In this document: in pieces, positions 34,589 to 45,380 of the stretch
Position numbering within the stretch: position 1 is the first letter of the stretch
Layout of the letters: each line of letters opens with the position of its first letter
Origin: Lutjanus erythropterus
Lineage: Eukaryota; Chordata; Actinopteri; Lutjaniformes; Lutjanidae
DNA: 64,000 bases
Reading direction: 5' to 3'
Assembly (NCBI GenBank): GCA_020091685.1
Contig: CM034593.1
Span: forward strand, 46,969,388-47,033,387
Translations under genes and position numbers: made by a program
The notes under the pieces: model-generated
The model's input: the letters and a program-made list of their open reading frames with translations, nothing else
The model's database searches: none
What the model was told of the DNA's origin: nothing

Positions 34589-36450
34589 TCATCCTTTAGA
34601 GGTGCCAACACTTAAAAACAATTGAATCTTCCAATTTCCGTGTTTTCTATTGAACAATCTTATGAACTCATCCATATCCAAGGCCTTGGTTCTCTTGGAC
34701 TCTACACTTAGTACCCCAAGGTCCCTCAGTCTTTCATTGTTCATGGTGGTACGCAAGTGATTTTGTATCAGTTTCATTGCAGAAAAGCTGCCTTCACAAG
34801 CAGCTGTGCTTATGGGTAATCTGAAAAGTTCATAGAAGACCTCATTAAATGGCTCCAGGAACTCTGTGAACTCAAGCAAACTGGTGAGATTCTTCATTCC
34901 AGCTGCCTCCTTTCTCTCCAAGATCTGCTTGGCTTGGTGAAGCTCATGCTTCAGATCATCCAGGTTTGTGTTATAAATGCTTCCAAACAAAAACAAAGGA
35001 GCCTCCTCTAAAAAGCTGTTGCTTTTAGGATTGAGTGCCTCTCATGATATCACAATTGGTTTTCGAAAAATGCCTCTCTACAAAAGTAGTCCTTGCCAAT
35101 GTCACAGTATTGCTGACCAACTGTGGACATGACATCAGTGTTGTTAAGAGCAGAACTTGTTTTTGGTTGACTTTTAGACACCTTTTCTGTACTAATGTTG
35201 CACTGCTGAACCATGCTTAGCACTTTTGTCCACAGCTGCTCATGATTCATCTCTGTATTTTCCTAATGAGTCCTGCAGTGCCTCAATGAGGTCAACTGCT
35301 CTGGCTAGGTCCACTGATGAGAACTGCAACATATCACTCAAAAACTCAGATACATATTAGAATAGAAAAAAACAAACAAAAACAAGTATTGTTCGAAAGG
35401 TTGCCAGAAGGTCAATGAAGTTTAGGTCTAGCTGCCCTCGCAGTCCATGTGGCTCTATACTTCTGTCTCCATTTCGACAGGCATAATACCTACAAGCTCA
35501 CCTAACATCACATCTCTGCAACTCTCGAGACTGGTCTTCCTGATACATTGAGCGCTGTATGTCCTGCCACTTCTGGTGGACATACAATCCAGACAGAAAC
35601 ACATATAGGCACTGCAACAAAGAAAAAAAGCATGATGCTTCTGGTACTGCTTTCACTGTGTCCACAATTACCAAATTTAGGCAATGTGCATTGTAGTGCA
35701 CATAAAAGACATTCTTTGCCAGGGACTATATCCTTGCAGACACACCGCTGTGCTTGTCACTCATCACTAAGGTCCCGTCATAGACCTGCCCCATCAGCTC
35801 TTCTCTGTATTCTAAACCATACTTTTGCAGGCTATCAACAATTTTTTTCGGTTAGCCCAGCAGCATCAAGTTTATCTGCATGCTCAAAATGCATGAAGCT
35901 TTCATGGACTGTACTAATGAAATTTGTTCTTGTTTCGTCAGTTAGAATACTCAACACCCCACTTTGTTGTACCTCTTCATTAATGTCCTTTCTGACCATG
36001 TCTGCCAAAACCTCTAAAATCTCATTCTGAATATGGTTGCTGGTGTACTCGGCATTGCTGTCCCATTTTCTGTTTTACTAGGGGGTCATGCTAGGCTATG
36101 AGCTCCAAAAAGTTGCCTTTGTTTCCTGAGTCTTCTGACTCCCGGTGGCCACGCTGTGCTATGTTCTGAGCGGCTGTGCATAGCAGAACATCAGCAATTG
36201 TTTTGATATACTATCTGTTTTCTTCTACCTTTTTTTGGTATTGTTTGTCCATTGCCTGGAGTAAAGATGTATTGTTCTCAAAACCCCTCTTATATACTGT
36301 CCATGCCAGCATGGCATTAAGATTAAAAGAAAACGCACTGTCCTGGAACTACTTACTACTCTCTTTCTACCAAAGTAAGACTGCGCAGTGGGAAGTGTGC
36401 ATCTACTCATGGAACAAAGGTGTTCTCCTCAGCTGTACCGCCTCATCCAT
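34589..36450 (-). pseudogene. hAT transposase pseudogene (ZMYM1-like)
   Basis: Reading the minus strand from high to low coordinates gives pieces in order. They are RGFENNTSLLQAMDKQY (about 36285-36235), YIKTIADVLLCTAAQNIAQR, NHIQNEILEVLADMVRKDIN (about 36030), SILTDETRTNF, HESFMHFEHADKLDAAGL, a frameshift, then SLQKYGLEYREELMGQVYDG, VHYNAHCLNLVIVDTVKA (about 35700-35640) and LYVHQKWQDIQRSMY. The last piece is a 136-codon open end (34589-34996) with the dimerisation motif PISTAACEGSFSAMKLIQ. Stops and at least two frameshifts break it, and sequence between 35000 and 35480 is largely unreadable. The order matches an RNase H-like hAT transposase; it cannot be active. Confidence 0.8.
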
Positions 36451-36476
36451 GAGTAGATGCATGCTTCCTTCTGATT

Positions 36477-36660
36477 ATATTGAGTAACCAGGTCATGAGG
36501 AAAGAGACATTCAGTGCTTCGAGCACCACAAGCCGAGTGCCATTTAGTCCCATCATATTGCAGAGAAAGCAGACATCTCGTGGCTTATATCTCCAAACCT
36601 CTGCAACTTGTATCAAAATAATAATCTAGATACATAAATAGCACTACAGGGTGTTTTTGT
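36477..36660 (+). repeat. Dispersed repeat R3, copy 2 (partial)
   Basis: GAGTAACCAGGTCATGAGG, TTTAGTCCCATCATATTG and AAAGCAGACATCTC match R3 copy 1 at 23390-23600. It marks the broken edge of the ZMYM1-like hAT. Confidence 0.65.
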
Positions 36661-38034
36661 GTCTGTTAGACTAATGGAATTCTTAAAGAGAAGCAGACAG
36701 TAATGTGAATGTAGGAGATGGGACACTGAATACACTCTGCTGTCTTTAACAACTGTTTCTTAGACAAAAACAAACTTTCGCTAGGATCAGTTTAGTGCGT
36801 TTTCCTATTTAGAACATTTTTGTTTGACAGAAGAATGCCAGCAGGGGACAGAAAACATAAGATTCCAAAAAAGATCAATAAATTAATGACACTGTATGTA
36901 TAAAATGTAAAATTTCCACATTGAAGTGTCTAAAAACAACTAGAACTATGTTATATATTTTGTTGAGTTGTGTAGTCACATTTTCCCAGATGTTTACATG
37001 TTCAAACTAAGAGTTATCCATCATTTTATTCAATGCAGGGGTGCGTTCAATTTGGTTGCCTGTTGCTATAAGTTCAGGGAAACACGAGAAACACCAGAGG
37101 ATACGTCAGAAAGAAAGTTGGCCAATGTGACTAAATATAAGTGAGTAAAACTTAAACACTCAACCTTTCCTCCCTGTGATTCCTTTATTCCACAGAGCAC
37201 ATCACCTCTGCAGCGTGGTTTTGATCTGTCCTCCACAGGTTTTCATGCCCCACCAGAAGTGTTTCAGAAGTGAAGCATTTTGCCTGCCTGATTTTGATGA
37301 TTTGGTCAGATTTTGTTGATTTGATTTTGATTTCTTTTCTTGATTTATGGGCTTCTACCTCGGGTAAGAAGGCTACACAGTTAACTAGTTCCTTCCTTGT
37401 CTGTTTATATGATCGCGAGTCCACACATTGTGTTTTATTTTGAAAACCGACTGGATTCTCTCTGCTATTCTGACTTCCTGGATGGCTTGATCTGCTCTGC
37501 AGCTGGAACGCAACACAGCCGTGCCTGGTGGAATCAATCCCTCACAGTCTGAGCACACAAGTATAGAAGTTTTGACAGCATGATGTTTTAAAATTAAATT
37601 GTATGTCTGGCTTTTCAAAATAAACTAATCTCAGTCTTCTCTCTATAATAGCATTTAGGTCTCATTCCTGCAGTCACTATATCACTAGAACAAGCATTTG
37701 AGAGCCCTTTGAACAAATGTTGTGATTTTCTGACATTTGGGGCTCCCCTAGAATCTAATTTGAATCTAATTGACATCTGTGTGTGTGTGTGTATGTGTGT
37801 TTTTGATTAAACAGAAACTTGATCTCAGTTTATTTTCATGTCTAACTCTGCTGGTGAGACACAAACAACACAAAGGCAGAGATACAGGCATTAAAACACA
37901 CGTACATGCACACACACACACACACACTTTAGCTGGGTTGACATGAGAGGTGATGGTGGTTCAACAACTAACATTCTACATCTGGAGTGGATTACAAAGT
38001 ATATCAACCTCTGGAGCTGCAGGTCTTCCTACAT

Positions 38035-38084
<50 letters not shown>

Positions 38085-38269
38085 CTGCACTGCTGCACTT
38101 AGAGTAAGAATGCGAATACACACAATTAATGATTGGCATACTGGACTCTCCGAAGAAGTCCATCAATTGTGTGTGTGTGTGAGAGACTGAGGGAGAGAAT
38201 ACAGGCTCCTGTAAAACCTGCATAATGAAACATAACTGTAAATATGATTAGTACCAACACTTTGATTCC
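36661..38269. other. Intergenic DNA with CA/GT runs
   Basis: GT run about 37780-37800; CA runs about 37909-37927 and 38035-38082. No exon was recognised; short frames over the runs are artefacts. Confidence 0.6.
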
Positions 38270-38740
38270 AATTTTTTGGTGAAAATTTATTCTTTAAGGA
38301 TTTATATATATATGAAATACATGTAATTTATGAGAATGTTTCCCAAACTGGGGGCCGGCACTCCTGAGGGGGCACAGAGCCACTGTAGTGGGGGCATGGA
38401 TATTTCACTGGAGAGAAATAAAGACTGAAACCATCCCCAGTTATTGTTAATGATTGACTAAAAATGTTGGGGTTGGGGGGGCTCAAACTCTTGTCAGCTT
38501 TTAAAAGGATGGGAAAATTGGGAATCAATGATTTATGAAATGTTATTGAATGTTTGCTTTAACTTTTTTAATGTCTTAACTTGCTCAGTGCCAGAAAACA
38601 GCCTCGTCCCACACAAGAATTCACAACCTCAAACAATTTACAAATGTATTAAAAACCTTGAGACTCCAAAACTAACAATACTACTGATAACAGGTATAAA
38701 ATGTGCTATTATAATCATATATATTTTTTTCTCTTTTGCA
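38270..38740 (+). repeat. Dispersed repeat R1, copy 2 (partial)
   Basis: TTGGTGAAAATTTATTCTTT, GCCAGAAAACAGCC and ACTCCAAAACTAACAATAC follow the order seen in copy 1 at 3300-3530. A block with TTTCCCAAACTGGGGGCCGG near 38340, like a hAT end, is inserted between them. Confidence 0.6.
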
Positions 38741-39300
38741 GGTCACCCACAAGGTGAATACCCAACCCAATGCAGGAGTCTAACCCTAAGCGTCCCCAGA
38801 GGAAGTTGTTGCAGCTTTTAGGGGTACGTTAACATGAAGCGCAGAGTCAAGATAGTCTTTCCCAGCTATCTGTCTTCAGCTCTAAGCAGTATGCAAACAG
38901 CACCCAACCCCAGCAATGAGTGCTCTGCCAATCAGAGGCAGAGTAGGAGTGGGTCTTCTCACAAGGCACACTGGATAGGCCCGTCGTGTTTACGCAGGAT
39001 GAAAGTACAGTAGATAATACAGTCATCACTGATAACATGTTGAACATCACAAAATGAAGACATTTTGAAGAAAAATTCAAGATTATTTTGTCACACCCCC
39101 AAGTTGGGCTAGGAGATGAGGGCTGTAACAATAAATAAATTTAAGGAGGAGAAAAAGGAATAAGGGAAAACTGAGGCAAATGTGTAAACAAAGGTTCTTT
39201 TATTAACCAATTGTGCAAAATTAGATCAACAAATTAAATAAAACAAAAAGGTTAACTTAATCTACTAAATTAAACAACAAGAATACCCACACAAAAGACA
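38741..39300. other. Intergenic DNA, no gene seen
   Basis: The short frame on the minus strand at 38847-39131 has no domain. Nothing is supported. Confidence 0.5.
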
Positions 39301-39505
39301 GCGAGTGTCTTTGCTAGCTGGAGTGGCTAACAAAACATAAAAACAGAGACGAGTGCCTTTACTAGCTGACAGGGCTAGCAAAACACATGGGGGCTTTTGG
39401 GGCAAGTGCCCTTGCTAACCATGGAGGCTAGCAAGACACATGATACACAACACAAGTGACTTTGCTAGCTGTGAGAGCTAACAAAGCACAAGACACACAC
39501 ATAAG
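39301..39505. repeat. Minisatellite of about 52-bp hairpin units
   Basis: Four diverged units, each with AAGTGCCTTTGCTAGCT, a 5-base loop, then a matching AGCTAACAAAGCACA-type arm. The best unit (about 39458-39490) pairs CTTTGCTAGCT with AGCTAACAAAG with one mismatch. Every unit keeps both arms. Confidence 0.7.
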
Positions 39506-40439
39506 GCAAATATGCAGTGTGGATGCTCTTGTCCCAGAGTGCAGACTCCTGTTCTCATAAGTTTGGACTCGAACTGGACTAGAACTCGGGGTCGATTCCA
39601 ATAAGGTTTGCATTTTGCACATGTACAAGAAACAGGTGCACACCTTCCTCTACTGTCTCAACAACTCCCAGAAGCATTCCAGTTTGTTTAGTAGTGCATC
39701 CAGCCCGGCTGACAGGTCCTGACATGCAGTGAGTTTATCAGGTTTAACTGCTGGTTCTTCATTCCGCTCGGTGATGGCAAACCCAAAGACTGGAAACATC
39801 TTAGTTCAATTTAAAAGCTGATGGATGTTTTCATATTTGCATGACGTTAACCTTCATTTGTCCTCTGCCGTCTGTGCAGCCGCAGGGAGGAACACTCACT
39901 CCTGGAGAACGTCCAGGAAGGAAATGAGGAGGAAACAATAATATGGTTAGTTTTTTTGAAAACACGTCTGTATGACTGACTGTCCGCTTGAGTCATACAG
40001 ACATGTTTAACAAATACTTGTTAGTTCTGAATGTGTTCAGTATTATTTGTTTGAAAAACCTTTGAGAGAGTTTTACGCCTGCAAATCACATTTCCTTCAC
40101 ATTGCAGCAATGCTCAACATTTAGATGTAGTATATTGCTGAATGTGTCCTTCCTCCCAGTTTACTGACTGTGCTATCATATACAGTATATTACGTGAGGT
40201 AATCCATTATGATGAATATACTGTATTATTATATTAAATTAGTGTTGTTGACAGCTGGCTGTGAAAAGTATTGCTATGAAAAAAAAAATTAAACCCAGAA
40301 GAGAAACAAGTCAGACTTTGGGACAAAACTATTTTGAGGGAGTTTTGATTTTTACTCTTATATTTTAAAAATATTTAAGATCAAAGTCATGGTTATTAGA
40401 CCTTGTAACAGGCCAGCCTCCTGGTGATTGTTTTTTTTT
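39506..40439. other. Intergenic DNA; one weak exon-like segment
   Basis: At 39882-39948 on the plus strand, a pyrimidine tract and CTGTGCAG precede an open segment reading RREEHSLLENVQEGNEEET, followed by a possible donor ATG|GTTAGT. It stands alone and I cannot assign it. Otherwise nothing. Confidence 0.3.
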
Positions 40440-41090
40440 ATTAAATGCAGATGTCAGATTTTTCATCTGACAGAGCTGATGTCTTACAGAGTTAACAAAA
40501 TGTCACTTTTTTCATTTCACAGCGTAGTTGTAGTGAGTGTTTTAAAGTGTCTCAGAGTTCTCTTAATGTTAATCAAAATAACATTTTTAAACCAAATTCT
40601 TATTTAACTACAGAACTACAGAGTTGACATGTTATGGTTGAGACACATCTGATAGAAATATTATTGAATTACTTTGTCAAGAAATAGAAAATTTTCCATT
40701 GTTTGAGCAGTATTTCCGCCTTTTTTAAAGCAGGAATTGAGACAGGGGTCCTTAGAGTATAGCTAAACCTTTTCACGCCTGATTAAATCATGCTTTTCAT
40801 ATAAAAATCTGACAGAGCTGACGTAAATCTGGGGCACAACTTTAAAGGGCCAACACTTTCATAAAAAATATAATAGCACATTTTTACATTTACATTATCA
40901 GTAGGTATTGTCAGTTTTATATTTTCAAGATTTACACATTTAATTGTTTGAAGTTGAGAATTCTTGTCTGGGACAAGGCTGTTCACATTTTTTAAACCAT
41001 AATTCTTATTTAGCTTTGATTTAGAAGGACTACAGAGTTGACATGTTATGGTTGAGACACGTCTGATAGAAATATTATTTAATGAACTGA
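40440..41090 (-). repeat. Dispersed repeat R1, inverted copy 3
   Basis: Inverted relative to 3210-3960. Contains ACAGAGTTGACATGTTATGG twice (about 40617 and 41031), so the copy is internally duplicated. Also AGTGTCTCAGAGTTCTCTTA and GGGGTCCTTAG. Confidence 0.7.
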
Positions 41091-41769
41091 GCAATTGAAG
41101 AAATCAAAACAAACCAAACATACCCAAAACTTGGAATTAGAGTGTTGCTATTAAAAATGTTTTTTCGGGAGGACATGATTGGACATCTCTTTAGAATAGC
41201 CCTGTAAGTATAAATTAAGTTGACTTTAATTTCATTTTCTTCATAAACAGTTTGAAGTTTTATGTTTTGAACACTGAACAACTTCATACAGTGACATGAC
41301 CATACATTGCGACCAGGAGCCTTTACTTTAGCAGACAGATCAAGAACATGGAGGTGGAAAAAACGGAACACCAAAGAGTGGTTGAGATGGTTGTCTTGAG
41401 AATGTTAAAGTATGTATAAATATCAGTGCTCGGTGTCATATGTTATACCCACAATATATTATTAACTGTAATATAAGCTAAAATCTGAGTGTAAAGAATA
41501 CTGAATGTTTTACTTGGAACAGTCAACCATTAGGTACCCATTGTTTTCTTTTTTTATGATTGTATTTTTGTTTTATGACATGAAAACTTATACGTATAAG
41601 ATAGAAAAGTTACTAACTAAGTTAAACTAAGTAATAATTGTCAGTAAAAACACACAGATCTTGTAAGGTCTCATCAGTCTAAAACAAGGCTCATTGGTTG
41701 ATGTTCCTGTTTAGATCGTCCCCTTTTCCTATGCAGGACTTGTTCGGTATGCAGCTGTAAAAATCAAAA
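41091..41769. other. Intergenic DNA, no gene seen
   Basis: No supported feature. Confidence 0.5.
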
Positions 41770-42235
41770 AGACATATTTTCCCCTGGCCTGAGGTGCTAT
41801 TTATCCATCTAGATTTCTGTGTGTGTGTGTGTATGTGTGTGTGTGTAAGCTACAGACTTTTGGAGAGATTGGCCATAGAGATGTCTGCCTTGGCACCAAT
41901 ATTATGTGACTAAATCGCACTCAGCATGTGGTTCTCAAAATACCAAAAAACACATTTGAAAAATCAAAAACCAGTGTCTCTTTCCAAACATCATGACTTG
42001 CTTACTCAAGATAATTCACAGACCTTGTCCTGAGCAGTTTCATGTAGGAACTGCTTTCTTTCTGCAGTAGAATCTACTGGAACTACTTTATTTTCTGCTA
42101 AAGAAAGTAGTTCCTACATGAAACTGCTCACAACAAGGCCTTATTTTGAGTAACCAGGTTGTGATATTTGGAAAGACACCCTGGTTTTGAATTTTTCAAT
42201 TCTTTTTTGTTTTTTGTTTTTTGGTGCTTTGAGCC
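41770..42235 (-). repeat. Dispersed repeat R3, inverted copy 3
   Basis: Inverted relative to copy 1: AAAACCAGTGTCTCTTTCC, CTTACTCAAGATAATTCACA, CAGATCTCTG-like ends and TTTTCCCCTGGCC. It contains a GT run (about 41818-41846) and the hairpin at 42032-42129. Confidence 0.65.
42032..42129. repeat. Near-perfect hairpin, 30-base arms
   Basis: The arm GAGCAGTTTCATGTAGGAAC (42032 onward) pairs with GTTCCTACATGAAACTGCTC-type sequence ending at 42129. In all, 30 bases match with one mismatch around a 38-base loop. Confidence 0.9.
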
Positions 42236-42930
42236 ACGGTGTTGTAGTCTTCAAACTGAGCAACGCAAAGTTTTACCTTGAGGTTCAGATTTGACCTCTA
42301 CATGTGTAACAGAGTTGTATTGTATTTCATTCCACTTGCTATCATGGCTGTAATGTTATAGTCATGCACCTCTGTAGTTACACAGTTGTAATTTTGTTAT
42401 TGGCTCATGGGTGCCCTCTCTCAGAGCTAGTAGGCAAATGCCACGGCAGGCTGTAAAACGTTGCCAGTTCCTGAGAGACGTGCCCGAGGTGAGTTGTCGA
42501 GCACAGCACTGTATACAAATATTGTCCACATGTCCACTATATGAATATATATGCACTGTAAGTTATAGAGATGTTACTGGAAAAAGTTATAAGCAGGTTG
42601 CTGTACTTTTTAAGTAATAAAATATCTAAATAATGGCGTAATGCACTTTGTGAACAAGCTAGTTGGCCTTCGTGCTAAATAACATGCTGTTATTTTGTAG
42701 CGTGCTGTGTGAGAGCTGTCTATAACGAGCCAAACGGAGAACTGACCAGTATTTAATCTGTTCCTGTACAGAAATAAATGGCGGTTTAAAGATGGACGAC
42801 GAGCCTCTTCATTAATATCCACACAACGCAGATTCTGAGAGTTGCTTACCAGCAGTTACGGCAGGCCTAACTGAGTTTGGTTACACATGCACCAGAACAG
42901 ACAAACTAAGTTAACAATATACAACGTCCA
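42236..42930. other. Intergenic DNA downstream of vegfc
   Basis: A short segment, 42438-42488 on the plus strand, reads MPRQAVKRCQFLRDVPE and abuts a strong donor GAG|GTGAGT. No partner exon is visible and I give it little weight. Confidence 0.3.
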
Positions 42931-43440
42931 GTATACTTTATTTTACACATATACTATACATGATACAAAAATATTGATCACAGTGTATTTTCATAGAAAA
43001 AGATTGAAATTGCAATAAACAGGTTTAAAAATAACATTTAATAAATTATATAATCAATATCTGACATAAGAATACTGAGACATAATTAATACAAAACCCC
43101 CCAAATATTTTAAAACAAATTATTTAGACAATATTTTAAAATGTCGAGTGTTGACTCTTTTTCAGTCCTTCCTTCTGTTTCTGGGCTCCGATCAGCCGCT
43201 CTCCCATTAAAACGTCCTCTTGTCAGTGCATATCCCACCTTCAAATCACCAGAGTTTCCCGTGTCTGCAGTCCAGTCACTGAGGTCTCCCCACGTTCATC
43301 AGGGTCCGCTCACCTAGCTGCCATCACAGCTGATGGGGAAACTCGTGACCAGCAGGTCTGCAGGGGGTGGGTGATGAACTCTACTTGTTAAGTTTGTTAT
43401 CTGTTCGTTAGCATCTTGTTAGCGTGCCACTCGCCGGCGG
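42931..43440 (-). other. vegfc: Probable 3' UTR of vegfc
   Basis: Follows the stop codon on the minus strand. A candidate polyadenylation signal AATAAA lies at 42937-42942. The part next to the stop is GC-richer than the flank, as in the exon. The true end is not shown by the sequence. Confidence 0.5.
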
Positions 43441-43549
43441 TTAGTCCAGCCGTCTCCAGTGGGACGGTACGCAGCGACACACTTCCTCGCTGAAGGAGAA
43501 ACCCGGTTCACACCTTCGCCTCCTCACCTCGCACGGCGGCCTCACACAA
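43441..43549 (-). CDS. vegfc: vegfc last coding exon
   Basis: Acceptor TTTTCTTGCAG, starting at 43549 and completing a Ser codon. Reads CVRPPCEVRRRRCEPGFSFS then EEVCRCVPSHWRRLD and TAA (43441-43443). It matches the VEGF-C ending and is too short for an ORF scan to find. The RRRR run just before CEPGFSFSEE is a basic patch. Confidence 0.95.
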
Positions 43550-45348
43550 CTGCAAGAAAAGAGACAAAACTGGATTTAGGTCTCTTTCACTAAATAGGCT
43601 GCATCTCTCTACCAGGCAACAGATGGTGAAGCACCTACTGCAATGCCACCAGCAACCAGCAAAGATTTATAAAGTTTGAATAAAGGTTTTTGAATAATAT
43701 AGTCCAGTGTATGTTTTCGTATTTAGATGTATGCAAAGTTTCACCTTTTTTTTTAATAGTATAGTCTAAGTTTTCTTTAAGATGCATAGAATAGTGTGAG
43801 TATTTGAAGACCTGGCCAACGTAAAGTGTCTCTATTTCATTGATATCAGAATTACATGACGCAGCCAACCCAAAGTGTCGCTATTTGATGATCAGAGTAT
43901 AGACTGGGTGTTGTAGTTTGGTGCCTGTGCTGAATTTTGCATTAGCTTAATGAACAATCTGACAGGATTTATCAATTGAAGGTGTGAGGAATGAATTGCA
44001 ATACACTCCTGAGCTACATGCATGGCTTTGTTTGTCAGTCCAGTGTATAGAAAACCAAATAATATACGTTGTCTGACTTGCTTGCTGTGATCTTGCCACC
44101 CAAAAAGTTTTCTTTTCTCTTTTGATTCATGGCTATTCCAAACTAAATCTTCATTTGAGCTACATCTTATGAGGAGAAACACTGATTGCAAGCAAGGTGC
44201 CATCAATTTTAAGTTAATTTGAGATTTATAGATCACAAGTGTGTAAGTTATACAGAGCCTCTTAGAACCTGTGTAAGCAAAGTTTTTTAGGCCCAGTATG
44301 TTACCTAAGTGCACCATATGAAATTATTTTTTTCCCATGATTTTTATAAATGAGGTCCCTGTATTTTCATTTGGTCACTTAGTTGACATCCACGATTGTT
44401 AGATGTTGTCCACTGTTTCCCAGAAGCCTGCATGTTTTCAGTAGAACAAAACACTGCTGCAAATGATTGAAAACCAGTCCTGCATATGAAGACAAACTCT
44501 AACTACTTTCAAATGTGTTAGAAAGGTCAAAGGTTACAGCTACGGTTTATATTTCAACAATAAGAACAACAGCAACTATGTGATTTACAGCCAGTGCTTC
44601 AACCACCAAAGTTTTCACCAGAATAGGATGTCAAAGTTGGAGAAATGTTTTTATAGTTTCATTCCTGATGCTGCTATTTTTCTTTGGCATCACAAGAAAG
44701 TGCGAACATTAGCACTGGCCTTCAAAAACTCTTATCTGGTTTACTCCGGCCAAGAGTCAAGGCCTGACCGTCCACCCTTCAGATGATTACGTGAGGAGAG
44801 TGTCCATGGAATTCCAAAAACACGTGAAGCGTTGGAGGGATGGGATCCTGTTTTACGTAGCACAAACGCACTTCATCAACATGACAAAGACCCTGGGACT
44901 GGCGTGTAATTGCCACTGCTTTTCTGGCTGCACGGGCTGTCACTTGTTGGATGACAGAATATTTAGTCATGGTTACTTAAAGAGACCTATGAACCCATGA
45001 TGAAATACACAGAAGAGTTCAAATAGACACACACTCACGGTCACATACACACAAGCGCCAGATCCCAGACACTAGATTCCTAGTCCTACGTTATACTCAT
45101 AAATCACTCTCAAACGAGGTCACAAAGGGTCGAGACTGGACAGGATGGATGGATGTGTGTGTATGTGTGTGTGTTTCCCCCTGTGCGGGGAGAGGAAATG
45201 GTTAAGTGACAGCTGGGAGAAGTCATTAGCACACTGAGGTCTTGTATTACACACCGGGTTCACAGCAATAACCACCTACCACTGCTGGACTACTGCTTTC
45301 CTCTGGCTAAACGCATTAGTGGTTGTGTTTCGCCAGAGTACTGGGCCA

Positions 45349-45380
<32 letters not shown>

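Larger units (their letters stand above)
33527..36476 (-). mobile_element. Decayed hAT element, ZMYM1-like transposase type
   Basis: The left end CAGGGGCGGGTCCAGAG resembles the terminal repeat of ZMYM-type hAT elements. The remains of the transposase fill 34589-36450 on the minus strand. The right end is lost where an R3 repeat begins at 36477. No TSD can be assigned. The 3' non-coding part, 33905-34550, is a diverged tandem repeat. Confidence 0.65.

Noticed and set aside
44791..45000. Short Cys/His-rich frame resembling a zinc finger
   Set aside because: Spacing of Cys and His fits no finger class, and it is inside a vegfc intron without splice support.
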